Below, in pieces: positions 23,430 to 32,323 of a stretch of DNA of 35,134 nucleotides. The stretch is from positions 1 through 35,134 of the forward strand of contig JAHFTY010000012.1 of NCBI GenBank assembly GCA_023265365.1, given 5' to 3'. The notes under the pieces are model-generated. The model saw only the letters and a list, made by a program, of their open reading frames with translations. It did not search any database and had not been told where the DNA came from. This stretch comes from Acidobacteriota bacterium (GTDB lineage Bacteria > Acidobacteriota > Terriglobia > 20CM-2-55-15). The position numbers and the translations under genes are program-made. Numbering within the stretch: the stretch's first letter is position 1; each line of letters starts with the position of its first letter.

Positions 23430-24836
23430 ATGCGGCGGCTCCTTCTCGCAACATTCATCATCCTCTGTCTTGCCGCAACCGGCGTGGCGCAGACCGGGGA
23501 TCGCATCGTGATCGTCCACACCGGCGATATCCATGGACAGATTCTCCCCAAAGACGGCGCCGGCGGAATGGCGGAACTGGCCACCATCCTCAAACGATCC
23601 GCCCCGGACCTGGTTCTCGACGCCGGCGACATGTTCACGGGCACCATGTTGAGCGACGAGCCGCAAGGCAAACCCACGATCGAAATCATGAACCGCCTGC
23701 ACTATGCCGTAGCCGCTCTGGGCAATCACGAATTCGATTACGGGGTCGACGCCTTCAGGGCCCGGGCCAAAGAAGCGCAGTTCCCGATTCTGTCGGCGAA
23801 TGTCCAGGGTATGGACGAAATCAAGCCTTACGCCATCCTGAGCGTGAGAGGCGTTCGCATTGGAGTGATCGGTCTCACGACAGAGGAACTCACAACCACC
23901 GCCCATCCGAAGAATTTGAAGAACATCAAACTGACCACGTTGGTCAACGCCATGGAGACCACGCTTCCCGTCGTGCGCCGGCAAAGCGACTTCATTATCG
24001 TGATGGCGCATCTGACCCAGGACGAACAGATCCGGATCGCGAAGTCCTTTCCCGAAGTGAAGCTGATCATTGCCGGCCATCCCCATCAGGTTCGCACCAC
24101 CGTTGTCGGAGGCACGACGATCGTCGAGGCCGGCAGCAGTTCGCGATTTGTCGGGCGTCTGGTCATTCGTCTCGACGGCAAGGTTCCCGAATCGATTACC
24201 GAGGAAGCCATTCCCGTTCGCGACGTCGCGCCCGATCCCGAGATCCAGGCGGTCATTGAACCCTATCGCAACGCCGTCGGAACGCGAAGTGCGGAGAAGA
24301 TTGGAGAGGCGACGGCCGATCTGTCGAGGAGCGAGTCCGAAGAGTCCGCGCTCAATAACCTCATTGCGGACGCCCTTCGCGCCGCCACCGGAACACAGAT
24401 CGCCATTCACAATGTGGGCGGGATCCGGGCAGGAATTTCCAGAGGCCCGATTACCTTCGGAAGCATCTTCGACGTCCTGCCTTTTTCGAACTCGGTCGTG
24501 ACGCTGAAGCTGACGGGCGCACAACTGAAACGAGTCCTCTCGAGGAGAGTGCTTGCCGTCAGCGGCATCCGGGTCGGATGGGACATCACCAGGCCTTCAG
24601 GCGCCCGGCTGGTCTGGGTCACGTTTTCGGACGGAACGCCGATTGAGGACGACCAGACCTACTCCATCGCGACAAACGATTTCGTGCAGGCGGGGGGAGA
24701 CGGCCTGCTCGAGTTTACGCAGGCTGCGGATGTCGCCGACTCGGAACGATTGCTGCGGGAAACCGTGGCCGGCTATGTCCGGCAAAACCCCGTGATCTCT
24801 GCAAAAACCGACGGCCGGGTCGTCATCAACAAGTAG
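23430..24836 (+). CDS. Secreted 5'-nucleotidase/UshA-family metallophosphoesterase
   Basis: 468 residues with a signal peptide (LLLATFIILCLAATGVAQT). The N-terminal metallophosphoesterase domain has the metal motifs VHTGDIHGQI, VLDAGDMFTGT, ALGNHEFDYG, MAHLTQDEQ and AGHPHQ. The C-terminal 5'-nucleotidase domain shows LNNLIADALRAATGTQIAIH, NVGGIRAGISRGPITFGSIF and DVLPFSNSVVTLKLTGAQLK. The family releases phosphate from extracellular nucleotides for nucleoside salvage; the exact substrate is not readable. It follows zapA by 9 bp and precedes the cyclase gene by 5 bp, so it may be cotranscribed with both. Confidence 0.93.
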   Translation: MRRLLLATFIILCLAATGVAQTGDRIVIVHTGDIHGQILPKDGAGGMAELATILKRSAPDLVLDAGDMFTGTMLSDEPQGKPTIEIMNRLHYAVAALGNHEFDYGVDAFRARAKEAQFPILSANVQGMDEIKPYAILSVRGVRIGVIGLTTEELTTTAHPKNLKNIKLTTLVNAMETTLPVVRRQSDFIIVMAHLTQDEQIRIAKSFPEVKLIIAGHPHQVRTTVVGGTTIVEAGSSSRFVGRLVIRLDGKVPESITEEAIPVRDVAPDPEIQAVIEPYRNAVGTRSAEKIGEATADLSRSESEESALNNLIADALRAATGTQIAIHNVGGIRAGISRGPITFGSIFDVLPFSNSVVTLKLTGAQLKRVLSRRVLAVSGIRVGWDITRPSGARLVWVTFSDGTPIEDDQTYSIATNDFVQAGGDGLLEFTQAADVADSERLLRETVAGYVRQNPVISAKTDGRVVINK

Positions 24837-24841
24837 GAGCC

Positions 24842-25843
24842 ATGAAAACAATCGCCATCGCCCTCCTCGTCATCGTCTGCATCGCCGCCGCGATTTCCGC
24901 CCGACCGCCACAAATGCGCACCGCCGGCCACAATGTCACTCAGGCCGATATGGACCGGTGGAAGAAAGAACTTTCGAATTGGGGGCGCTGGGGAAAAGAC
25001 GATGAGAAAGGAACGCTGAACCTCATCACGCCGGCCAAACGCAAGCAGGCGGCGGCCCTCGTCAAGGAAGGTTTAGCGGTGTCGCTCGCGCGCGACGCGG
25101 CCACCGAGAAGGATGTCGATAACCCGCAACCTTACGAGAACGTCATGATCTCCGACGGATCCAACAGGCCGGCGGCCACCGACCGAATCGCTGTGTCGAC
25201 GCATGGGCTCGCGCACACCCATCTCGATGCGCTGGCTCACCATTTCATCGGCGGAAAAATGTACAACGGGTTTTCGCAGAAGGAGTGGGTCTCGATGCAG
25301 GAGGGCGCAAGGAAGGCGTCGATCCACCAGGTGAAAGAAGGCATCTTCACGCGCGGCATATTGATGGACATTCCCAGACTGAAGGGCGTTCCCTACCTCG
25401 AACCCGGCACACCCATCTACGTCGAGGATCTCGAGGCGTGGGAAAAACAGGCCGGCATCAAGGTCTCCGCCGGCGACGCCGTTTTTATCCGGACCGGCCG
25501 CTGGGTGCGCCGCGCAAAACTGGGGCCTTCGACCACCGGCGAAGCGGGACTCGATGCGTCCGTCATTCCATGGTTGCGCCGGCGCGACGTCGCCGTGATC
25601 GGAAGCGAGGCGGCATTGAGCGTCACGCCGATTTCTCCGAACATCACCGATCCGGATGACTACCTGCCCCTGCACAACTTCGTTCTGGTGATCCTTGGCA
25701 TGAACGTCTTCGACGACTGCGACCTTGGCGCGCTCAGCGAGGCCGCGGCTGCCCGGAAGCGATGGGAGTTTCTGTTGACGGCCGCGCCACTTCCCCTGCG
25801 GCACGGCACGGGATCGCCCATCAACCCCACCGGCTTGTTTTGA
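24842..25843 (+). CDS. Secreted cyclase-family (kynurenine formamidase-like) metal hydrolase
   Basis: 333 residues with an N-terminal signal peptide (IAIALLVIVCIAAAISA). The cyclase-family fingerprint is STHGLAHTHLDALAHHF, whose histidines and aspartate bind metal. Supporting segments are WGRWGKDDEKGTLNLITPAK, ISAGDAVFIRTGRW-type VSAGDAVFIRTGRWVRR, and a C-terminal PLHNFVLVILGMNVFDDCDL. Members include arylformamidases and isatin hydrolases; the substrate here is unknown. It lies 5 bp after the 5'-nucleotidase gene and converges on the phosphatase gene with 12 bp between stops. Confidence 0.88.
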   Translation: MKTIAIALLVIVCIAAAISARPPQMRTAGHNVTQADMDRWKKELSNWGRWGKDDEKGTLNLITPAKRKQAAALVKEGLAVSLARDAATEKDVDNPQPYENVMISDGSNRPAATDRIAVSTHGLAHTHLDALAHHFIGGKMYNGFSQKEWVSMQEGARKASIHQVKEGIFTRGILMDIPRLKGVPYLEPGTPIYVEDLEAWEKQAGIKVSAGDAVFIRTGRWVRRAKLGPSTTGEAGLDASVIPWLRRRDVAVIGSEAALSVTPISPNITDPDDYLPLHNFVLVILGMNVFDDCDLGALSEAAAARKRWEFLLTAAPLPLRHGTGSPINPTGLF

Positions 25844-25855
25844 GCCGCCCCGTGG

Positions 25856-26866
25856 TTAGTAGATCGGAGTGACCTTGTCTCCCAGAATCTCCAGCGCGGA
25901 TGCACGGCCGCCGGCAAAGGTGGAGGAGAGCATTCCGGTGTCGATCAGAACCACCTGGCCGTCAAAGCGCGGCACGATCGTGCCCTCCTGCGGCGTGTGT
26001 CCGACGACGAAACGTTTCACGCCGAACGCCGAGGCGAGCTGCCGGATTGTGGCGTTGCCTTCCGCGTCGCTCCATTGCGCAAACCCGCGGAACCAGAGGG
26101 GGCCATCCGTGTTGATGGTCAGCCAGCTGCCATATCGAAGGAATGGTTCCAGCGCTTTCTTGTGATTCGCGTCCAGGCCCGCAGCGTTTGCGGCATCCGC
26201 CAGTTCTTTCAGCGTGGAAAGCGCCGTCGCGAGCTTCTGGTCAATCATGTACTTCCGCGAGGCGTCGAACAGCTTCACTTCGGCGGCGACCGCCTCATTG
26301 ATCTGATCGACTTTCCAGGACGCAAAATCCACCTTCAGACCGCCGTGCAGAAAGATGGTTTCGTTCACCTTGACGATCGCGGGAAGCGACCGCAGCCACT
26401 TTCCGTATTTGCCGCCGGGACCGAACGCCTCGCGATGCTCAACGAATCCCAACGGGACCGATGCACCGGAAGCCTTGCGGCGAGACTCGGACTTGTCGTC
26501 GACGTAGCTGGCGTAATCGCTTTCGGTCACGTAACGAAGGTCGCCGAACATGTTCATCGCTTCATGATTGCCCAGCAGGACAAGGACGCGCCCACCCTGC
26601 CGTGACGCCTCTTTTTGAAGCCGCATGAGGAGATCCATGACCGCCCGGCTCTTCGGACCGCGATCGAGGAAGTCGCCGGTCTGCACCAGCGTCGCATCGC
26701 GGCCGGACCAGTGGCGATTCGTATCGAGCAGAGCCGCGCGTTGCAGGATGGCGGCGAAAGCGTCGAAGTCACCATGGATGTCGCCAACCGCAACGACTCG
26801 AGGCGCCGCCGGCGGCGAGAACGCCAGGGCGAGGCACAAAAGCAGTGTGGCAACGGGTTTGACCAT
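25856..26866 (-). CDS. Secreted PPP-family (Shewanella-like) protein phosphatase
   Basis: 336 residues with a signal peptide (ATLLLCLALAFSPPA). All PPP metallophosphatase motifs are present in order: AVGDIHGD, VQTGDFLDRGP, LLGNHEAMN, IFLHGGL and VVGHTPQEG. The arrangement and the YASYVDDKSESRRK insert fit Shewanella-like Ser/Thr or Tyr protein phosphatases. It starts 9 bp after the stop of the CotH-like gene, so the two are probably cotranscribed and both exported. No clear ribosome-binding site precedes its ATG. Its physiological substrate is unknown; the neighbour is a candidate partner. Confidence 0.9.
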   Translation of the reverse strand: MVKPVATLLLCLALAFSPPAAPRVVAVGDIHGDFDAFAAILQRAALLDTNRHWSGRDATLVQTGDFLDRGPKSRAVMDLLMRLQKEASRQGGRVLVLLGNHEAMNMFGDLRYVTESDYASYVDDKSESRRKASGASVPLGFVEHREAFGPGGKYGKWLRSLPAIVKVNETIFLHGGLKVDFASWKVDQINEAVAAEVKLFDASRKYMIDQKLATALSTLKELADAANAAGLDANHKKALEPFLRYGSWLTINTDGPLWFRGFAQWSDAEGNATIRQLASAFGVKRFVVGHTPQEGTIVPRFDGQVVLIDTGMLSSTFAGGRASALEILGDKVTPIY

Positions 26867-26875
26867 TTCGCAATG

Positions 26876-28006
26876 TTACATCGTCGAGCGCGAGCAGCCG
26901 TTGATGAATGCTCGTTTCACCGACACCGGTCGGTCGATCGTGGAAAAGAACTCGCCGAGAAAGCCCTTCATCTCGTTCTTCGCCGGCGATTCGAGATCCG
27001 GGATCGTATCGAACGCGGCAAACATCTCCGTTTTCTTGGACCGGAAAGTTTCCAGAACGGTGGCGATCTGTTCTTCGGCGAGGCAGGGACCTCGATACAG
27101 GCGGTCCAGAACCGACTTGAGACCCAGTTTGGGCGCGGGATGGGAATACGGCGCGTGGACCAGACCGGAGAGGTCGAAATCGTAGGTCACCGGATAAAGG
27201 GACTTGTCGGGCGTCTGAACCAGAACGACGTTGTGCAGCGCGAATATCGAGAAGTCCGTGTTGCCGATCATGTATTGAAACACCATCATGTTCGCAAGCG
27301 TCTCGCGGTGCAGCTCCGAAAACAGGGTCCGCTCCAGCGCGACCACACGTCCGTCCATGCGCCGCGCCACGTCGCCGTCGTCTTCAAGAAGCAGACCGTA
27401 ACGGGTGGCGATCTGCTTCTTCGACGCCGAATCCACATACGTCACTCTTGCGAGCCGGGCGCGAAAGGATCTGGGCGTAAGGATGTTCGAGAGCTTGTAA
27501 GCGAGGTATTCGCGGAGAACAAACTGTTCGTGTTCCTTCGAGTTCTGGCAATGCGTGACCAGCTTCAACGCACCGGCCGGACCCTCAAAAACCGTTCCAT
27601 TGACACCATCCTTCTCGAATTCAATCCGCAATGGAACAAACGAGCACGTCATCGGCATCCGGCGAAGGTGCCCCCGGGCGCTGAGGCTCACGGCGATGGA
27701 CTTCCCGGCGCCCGCCGAATCGATCTTCAACAGGGCCGGATACCGCTTCGCGCTGTTGGGATCGCGATCTTTGTTGATGACTCCGAATGAACCCTCGATC
27801 GTGAACGACAAAGGCGTCTCGCTCTGAAATAACTCCCGGCGGAGGGCATCCATGCGGCGCGCGGTCATCGTCTCGGGCGCGGGCCATGGTTCGATGAGCT
27901 TGGCGAGTTTTTGAATCGGAGTTTTTTTCGGCGCGGGTGCCTGTGCACCGAGGGGCGACAGCGGGATCAAAAAAAGAAGGGCGGCGAGGGTCATTCGTTT
28001 CGTCAT
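26876..28006 (-). CDS. Secreted CotH-like protein (putative atypical kinase)
   Basis: 376 residues from ATG 28006 (ATG 27994 is possible); a 19-residue upstream extension precedes the signal peptide and is dropped. The signal peptide is MTLAALLFLIPLSPLGAQA. No common domain was recognised outright, but the layout resembles CotH: an N-lobe with ALLKIDSAG, SLSARGHLRRMP and a basic strand; a helix FVLREYLAYKLSNIL; RYGLLLEDDGDVARRM where CotH proteins have a G-x-Y-x-x-x-E-x-x-D stretch; MVFQYMIGNTDFSIFALHNV as a possible catalytic loop; and YPVTYDFDLSGLV as a D-x-D metal motif. CotH kinases phosphorylate secreted or spore proteins. This is pattern resemblance, not proof. Confidence 0.6.
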   Translation of the reverse strand: MTKRMTLAALLFLIPLSPLGAQAPAPKKTPIQKLAKLIEPWPAPETMTARRMDALRRELFQSETPLSFTIEGSFGVINKDRDPNSAKRYPALLKIDSAGAGKSIAVSLSARGHLRRMPMTCSFVPLRIEFEKDGVNGTVFEGPAGALKLVTHCQNSKEHEQFVLREYLAYKLSNILTPRSFRARLARVTYVDSASKKQIATRYGLLLEDDGDVARRMDGRVVALERTLFSELHRETLANMMVFQYMIGNTDFSIFALHNVVLVQTPDKSLYPVTYDFDLSGLVHAPYSHPAPKLGLKSVLDRLYRGPCLAEEQIATVLETFRSKKTEMFAAFDTIPDLESPAKNEMKGFLGEFFSTIDRPVSVKRAFINGCSRSTM

Positions 28007-28070
28007 GGACGGTGATTCTCGGTCTCGAGGAATCAGGACGCAAGATATAAAAGCCTTTCGCATTCATGTG

Positions 28071-28076
28071 ATAATC
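28071..28076 (+). promoter_or_regulatory. Possible -10 element of the Oar-like receptor gene
   Basis: GATAAT lies 22 bp before the receptor ATG and just ahead of its GGAGG ribosome-binding site, in the 92-bp gap to the divergent CotH-like gene. No convincing -35 was found. Confidence 0.3.
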
Positions 28077-28098
28077 GCGCACATCGGAGGAAACACGA

Positions 28099-31000
28099 AT
28101 GTCCAGGCGCACGGCCATTATTCTGGCCTCGATACTGCTTTTCATTCCCGTATCCGCACGCGCTCAGCGGACCGCTGCAACGATCACCGGAACGGTGGTG
28201 GACGCCAGCGGTGCGGTCATTCCCAGCGTGACCCTCACGCTCGAAAACCTGCGGACCGGAGTCGTCGCCACAAACGTGTCCAATGAAACGGGCAACTATT
28301 TTTTCACTTCAGTTCAGCCGGGATTGTACAAGTTGACGGCGGAACTGCCGGGGTTCAACAAATACGTTCTGAATGAGATCACCGTCGATGTCGCCGCGCG
28401 AATGGGAATCAACATACCGATGGAAGTCGCCGGCGCCGTGGGCGCCGTTGAAGTCACAGCGCGGCCGGAATCGCCGCTGTTCATCAACTCTCCTTCGGTC
28501 GGCGGAGTCATCAACGGTCAGCGGCTTCTGGAACTCCCGCTGCCCAGCCGGGACGCGCTGGGCCTGGTTCTGACGCAGCCCGGCCTGCTCGGCGACAACT
28601 TCGGCGGAGCGCGCATCGGCGCGCTGAATGTCACGCGGGACGGCATCAATGTGATGGATCAGCGGATCAATTCCGGCGTGAACTCGGTGGTCTTCACAAG
28701 CGTCGATACGGTCGAAGAAGTTCGAGTCGTGACTTCGCCCGTGGACGCGGAACTGGGACGCGGATCCGGCCAGGTCCAGATGTCGACGCGATCGGGGACG
28801 AACACGATTCACGGCAGCGTCTACGAAACCCACCGCAACACCGTCCTGAACGCGAACGACTTCTTCAACAACATGTTCGGGATCGAACGCGACGCCCTCA
28901 TCCGAAACAGCTACGGCGGCCGCCTGGGGGGACCGATAAAGAAGGATAAAACGTTTTTCCTCGTCGTGTATGAAGGCGATCGGTTGAGAACTGCGGAGAC
29001 GGTGGTGGCCACGGTCTTCACCCAGCCGGCGCGGGACGGCGTCTTCCGCTTCTTCCCGGGCGTGCAGAACCAGAATGCCGATGGCGCCGCCCCGACCGTC
29101 GACGTCCTCGGCAACCCGGTAAAGCCTTCGGCGACCGCGCAACTCCAATCCGTGTCTCTGTATGGCCGCGATCCCCTGCGAAACGGGCCCGATCCCACAG
29201 GCGTCGTTCGAAAACTTCTCGATGTGATGCCGCTGCCGAATGACTTCCGGGCCGGCGACGGCTTAAACACCGCAGGCTACCGATGGCGCAGGAAAGCCGC
29301 GGCGAATTACGGACAGATCAATGCCAAAGTCGACCACTACATCAACAAACTTCACAAGGCCTCGTTTACCCTTACGCGCGAGAAACTGCGATTCAGGAAC
29401 GGTTTCCTGCCGCAAACCTTTCCGAACTCGCCGGGCGGAGAGGTGACTTCGCCGGCCATGGTCTACCAGGCCGAACTGAGTTCCACGTTTTCGCCGCGCC
29501 TCGTGAACGATTTCTATGTTGGAGGCCAGCGCGCGCGCGTCCGTTTCACGGCCCCATGGGAACTCCCCGGCGGCAAGAGTCTGATGCCGGCGGCAAACGG
29601 ATACGGATACCTTCCGGTGTTCTCGATGGTCAGCGACCCGATCCCGACCGACAACGATCCGCAGGGTCGCATTACCCCACTGTATGCGTATGGCGACAAG
29701 CTGCAGTGGTTCAAAGGCAAGCACGCTCTCAAAATCGGCGGCGAAATCCGTTTCGTCAGCACGAACGGCTTCAACGCATTCGATGTCGTTCCACGCGTGT
29801 TTTTCGGGTTCGGCGACGGTCCGGATCTGGTGGGCGTAAACGCTCAGGGAATTCCCGGGCTGGGTCAGAACGAAGGCAACGCGCAATACATGCTGGGCGA
29901 TCTTGCCGGAGCGGTCGACAGCATCACCCAGGCTTTCAATGCGTCCGGCGGAACGAAACCGGCTTTTCTTGCAGGCGAAAGCAAGCAGCGTACGTGGCGG
30001 CAACGGGAGTTCAGCCTCTACGCGCAGGACGACTTCAAGCTGAAACCGCGGCTGACGCTGAACCTTGGCCTCCGCTACGAATTCTACGGAGTGCCGTGGG
30101 ACGCGAACGGCAGAACGGCCGGACTCGTTGGAGGGTCCAACGGCCTGTTCGGCATTTCCGGAAACTCCTGGTCGGATCTGTACAATCCCGGCACTTCCAA
30201 CGGACAACTCACCCAGGTTCAGTTGATCGGAAAGCGATCGCCGAATCCGAATACCAACCTGTACAACAACGACTGGAATAACCTCGGCCCCGTCGTGGGC
30301 TTGAGCTGGTCGATGCCCTATTTTGGAAAAGACAAAACGGTTCTTCGCGCCGGCTACAGCGTTTCCTACGAGCGCGAAGCACTCCGTCTTGTCGATATCG
30401 TCGCGGGTGACCAGCCCGGTCTCCGGTCCGAAACGACTTTCACGGCCTTCAGCGCGCTGAACCTGACGCAGATCCGTCTGCCCCTGACGCCTCCGGGACA
30501 ACCGCTCGCAGTCGTTCCCCTCGAGGATCGGAGCCAGGCCGTGCGGTCGTTCGACAACAATCTGCGCACACCCTATATCCAGAACTGGAATCTGACGATC
30601 CAGCGCGAACTTCCAGGGGGATTCACCCTCGATGTTCGTTACGTCGGCGGCAAAGCAACCAAGCTCTGGCGCGCAATCAACATCAACGAAGTAAACATTT
30701 TCGAGAATGGGATCCTGGAGGCCTTTCGAATCACGCAGCAGGGCGGAAACGCTCCGTTGTTCGATCGCCTTTTCTCGGGGTTCAATCTGGGCCTTGGCAC
30801 AATCAACGGCCGGACAGTCACCGGCTCCGCGTCTCTTCGGCAATTCGCAACAACCCGCGCCTACCTCGCCAACAACAGCGTGGGCGCCTTCGCCGACTTC
30901 GTGAATCGCGCCAGCGTCCAGGGCGAGCGCGGGGCCATTCCGCGATTCGCGCTCCTGCCGGAAAACTGGATCACCGTCAATCCGCAGTTTGCCGCGGCGC

Positions 31001-31851
31001 AATACATCGGCAACCTCTCGAATTCGACGTACAACTCGATGCAGTTGAATGCTCAGAAACGACTATCGTCCGGCTGGGATTTTCAAACGAACTACACCTG
31101 GAGCCGTTCTCTCGGCGACGAGGAGGGGGACTCCCAGGACCTGCTGAACAGTTTCCGGAACGGCAGGAATCGGCGCATCGACAAACGCCTGCTGGGATTC
31201 CATCGGACCCACATATTCCGGAACAGCGGAACGTGGGAACTGCCGATCGGACCCGGAAAAACGATTCTTCCCAACATGCCCAGGTTTCTCGGAAAGGTCG
31301 CGGGCGGCTGGCAGTTCGGCGGAATCGTCAATGTCTTCTCCGGGCCTCCGATCAGTTTCGATTCCGGCGTCACCTCGTTCAACCAGTTCGTCGACAACAC
31401 CGCAACGCTTGTCGGCCCATTGGCCAGGGATGCCGGCGGAGTGAAGAAAACGGCGAACGGCGTGGTTTACTTCGACGGCTTCACGCAGGTCAACGACCCG
31501 GACATCGCAACACTGACGTCCGCACAGTTACTCAATACGCGAAGCGCCATGAAAGCGATCGCCGACTCTTCGGGCAGAGTGGTTGCCGTCAATCCCACTC
31601 CGGGGACTCTGGGATCCTTGTCGCAAACCTATCTCGAAGGACCTGGCGCCTTTCGCTTCGACGTGAACCTGATCAAGAAGTTCAAGTTTCACGAGAGCCG
31701 CGAGGTCCAGATGAGAGTGGATATCCAGAATCTTCTGAACAAGGCTCAGTTCGCCGATCCGGTCACCGACATCAACTCGACGAGTTTCGGCCGCCTCAGG
31801 GCTTCGGGAGGAAACCGGGTGATCGCCATCCAGGCGAGGATCAGCTTTTAG
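28099..31851 (+). CDS. Oar-like TonB-dependent outer-membrane receptor
   Basis: 1250 residues, start supported by GGAGG. A signal peptide (IILASILLFIPVSARAQ) is followed by a carboxypeptidase-regulatory-like Ig fold at about 25-115 (ATITGTVVDASGAVIPSVTL, GNYFFTSVQPGLYKLTAELP). A plug domain comes next (GGVINGQRLLELPLPSRDAL, VEEVRVVTSPVDAELGRGSG, GTNTIHGSVYE) and then a long beta barrel with repeated Tyr/Asn-rich strands. The last residue is Phe (AIQARISF), as expected for an outer-membrane barrel. Such receptors are expanded in Acidobacteriota and probably import or secrete large substrates, often glycans or peptides. No TonB, ExbB or SusD-like gene is adjacent. Its stop overlaps that of the convergent RRM gene by four bases (31848-31851). 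Confidence 0.95.
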   Translation: MSRRTAIILASILLFIPVSARAQRTAATITGTVVDASGAVIPSVTLTLENLRTGVVATNVSNETGNYFFTSVQPGLYKLTAELPGFNKYVLNEITVDVAARMGINIPMEVAGAVGAVEVTARPESPLFINSPSVGGVINGQRLLELPLPSRDALGLVLTQPGLLGDNFGGARIGALNVTRDGINVMDQRINSGVNSVVFTSVDTVEEVRVVTSPVDAELGRGSGQVQMSTRSGTNTIHGSVYETHRNTVLNANDFFNNMFGIERDALIRNSYGGRLGGPIKKDKTFFLVVYEGDRLRTAETVVATVFTQPARDGVFRFFPGVQNQNADGAAPTVDVLGNPVKPSATAQLQSVSLYGRDPLRNGPDPTGVVRKLLDVMPLPNDFRAGDGLNTAGYRWRRKAAANYGQINAKVDHYINKLHKASFTLTREKLRFRNGFLPQTFPNSPGGEVTSPAMVYQAELSSTFSPRLVNDFYVGGQRARVRFTAPWELPGGKSLMPAANGYGYLPVFSMVSDPIPTDNDPQGRITPLYAYGDKLQWFKGKHALKIGGEIRFVSTNGFNAFDVVPRVFFGFGDGPDLVGVNAQGIPGLGQNEGNAQYMLGDLAGAVDSITQAFNASGGTKPAFLAGESKQRTWRQREFSLYAQDDFKLKPRLTLNLGLRYEFYGVPWDANGRTAGLVGGSNGLFGISGNSWSDLYNPGTSNGQLTQVQLIGKRSPNPNTNLYNNDWNNLGPVVGLSWSMPYFGKDKTVLRAGYSVSYEREALRLVDIVAGDQPGLRSETTFTAFSALNLTQIRLPLTPPGQPLAVVPLEDRSQAVRSFDNNLRTPYIQNWNLTIQRELPGGFTLDVRYVGGKATKLWRAININEVNIFENGILEAFRITQQGGNAPLFDRLFSGFNLGLGTINGRTVTGSASLRQFATTRAYLANNSVGAFADFVNRASVQGERGAIPRFALLPENWITVNPQFAAAQYIGNLSNSTYNSMQLNAQKRLSSGWDFQTNYTWSRSLGDEEGDSQDLLNSFRNGRNRRIDKRLLGFHRTHIFRNSGTWELPIGPGKTILPNMPRFLGKVAGGWQFGGIVNVFSGPPISFDSGVTSFNQFVDNTATLVGPLARDAGGVKKTANGVVYFDGFTQVNDPDIATLTSAQLLNTRSAMKAIADSSGRVVAVNPTPGTLGSLSQTYLEGPGAFRFDVNLIKKFKFHESREVQMRVDIQNLLNKAQFADPVTDINSTSFGRLRASGGNRVIAIQARISF

Positions 31852-32102
31852 TCATCGAGCGGTGAGCGCCCTCGCCGCACGTAAAGCCTGCGGTTGCCAA
31901 AGGGCTGCTGATCCAGGGCGCTGACCGCGGCGTCTGCGGGGACGGAATTCAGTTGCACGCGCGCGAAAGAAGGCGAAGTGCCGGTGACGACATCTCGAAT
32001 CAGGCGAAGGTCATTGACCTTGAATCCGTGTCCTTCGATCCAGGTGCGAAGGTCGGCGTCGTTACTGTTGTGAGGAATATTGGCAAACAATAGATTTTCC
32101 AT
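31848..32102 (-). CDS. Small RRM-domain RNA-binding protein
   Basis: 84 residues from ATG 32102, preceded by TTGGAGCC. A single RNA-recognition motif fills the protein: RNP2-like LLFANIP, helix DADLRTWIEGHGF, RNP1-like SFARVQL, and C-terminal QPFGNRRLYVRRGRSP. RNP1 lacks the usual G-F-G/A-F-V core, so binding may be atypical. The frame is open upstream to 32252, but that part does not resemble an RRM. Relatives in cyanobacteria and other phyla are cold- or stress-linked RNA-binding proteins. It is tail to tail with the receptor gene. Confidence 0.85.
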   Translation of the reverse strand: MENLLFANIPHNSNDADLRTWIEGHGFKVNDLRLIRDVVTGTSPSFARVQLNSVPADAAVSALDQQPFGNRRLYVRRGRSPLDD

Positions 32103-32181
32103 GTTCCGGCTCCAAGTAAGTTTTCGTGTTTTCCAAAACTCTTGGACGGCTTTGTCGGGTGACGGCTGCGTCAAGGCAGGG

Positions 32182-32197
32182 AGTACAACGCTGTACT
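32182..32197. promoter_or_regulatory. Possible operator palindrome
   Basis: AGTACA-ACGC-TGTACT is a perfect 6-bp inverted repeat in the 221-bp gap between the divergent RRM and membrane-TPR genes. It could be a regulator site or a short hairpin; no cognate regulator is nearby. The rest of the gap holds nothing recognisable. Confidence 0.3.
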
Positions 32198-32323
32198 TGA
32201 GCGCAGAGTCTAACCTAAAGACTGAAGGGATTGCCATAACATTTCGGGCCATAGTATCGTCTGCGCCACAGGTACCCCATGAATGAATTCCATGAGCTGA
32301 TGGGCCGCAAACCCTGAGTCTGT

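Noticed and set aside
26615-27790. 391-residue plus-strand frame
   Set aside because: Antisense to the phosphatase and CotH-like genes, both of which have signal peptides and motif order.
29263-31002. 579-residue minus-strand frame
   Set aside because: Antisense to the Oar-like receptor barrel; no recognisable motifs.
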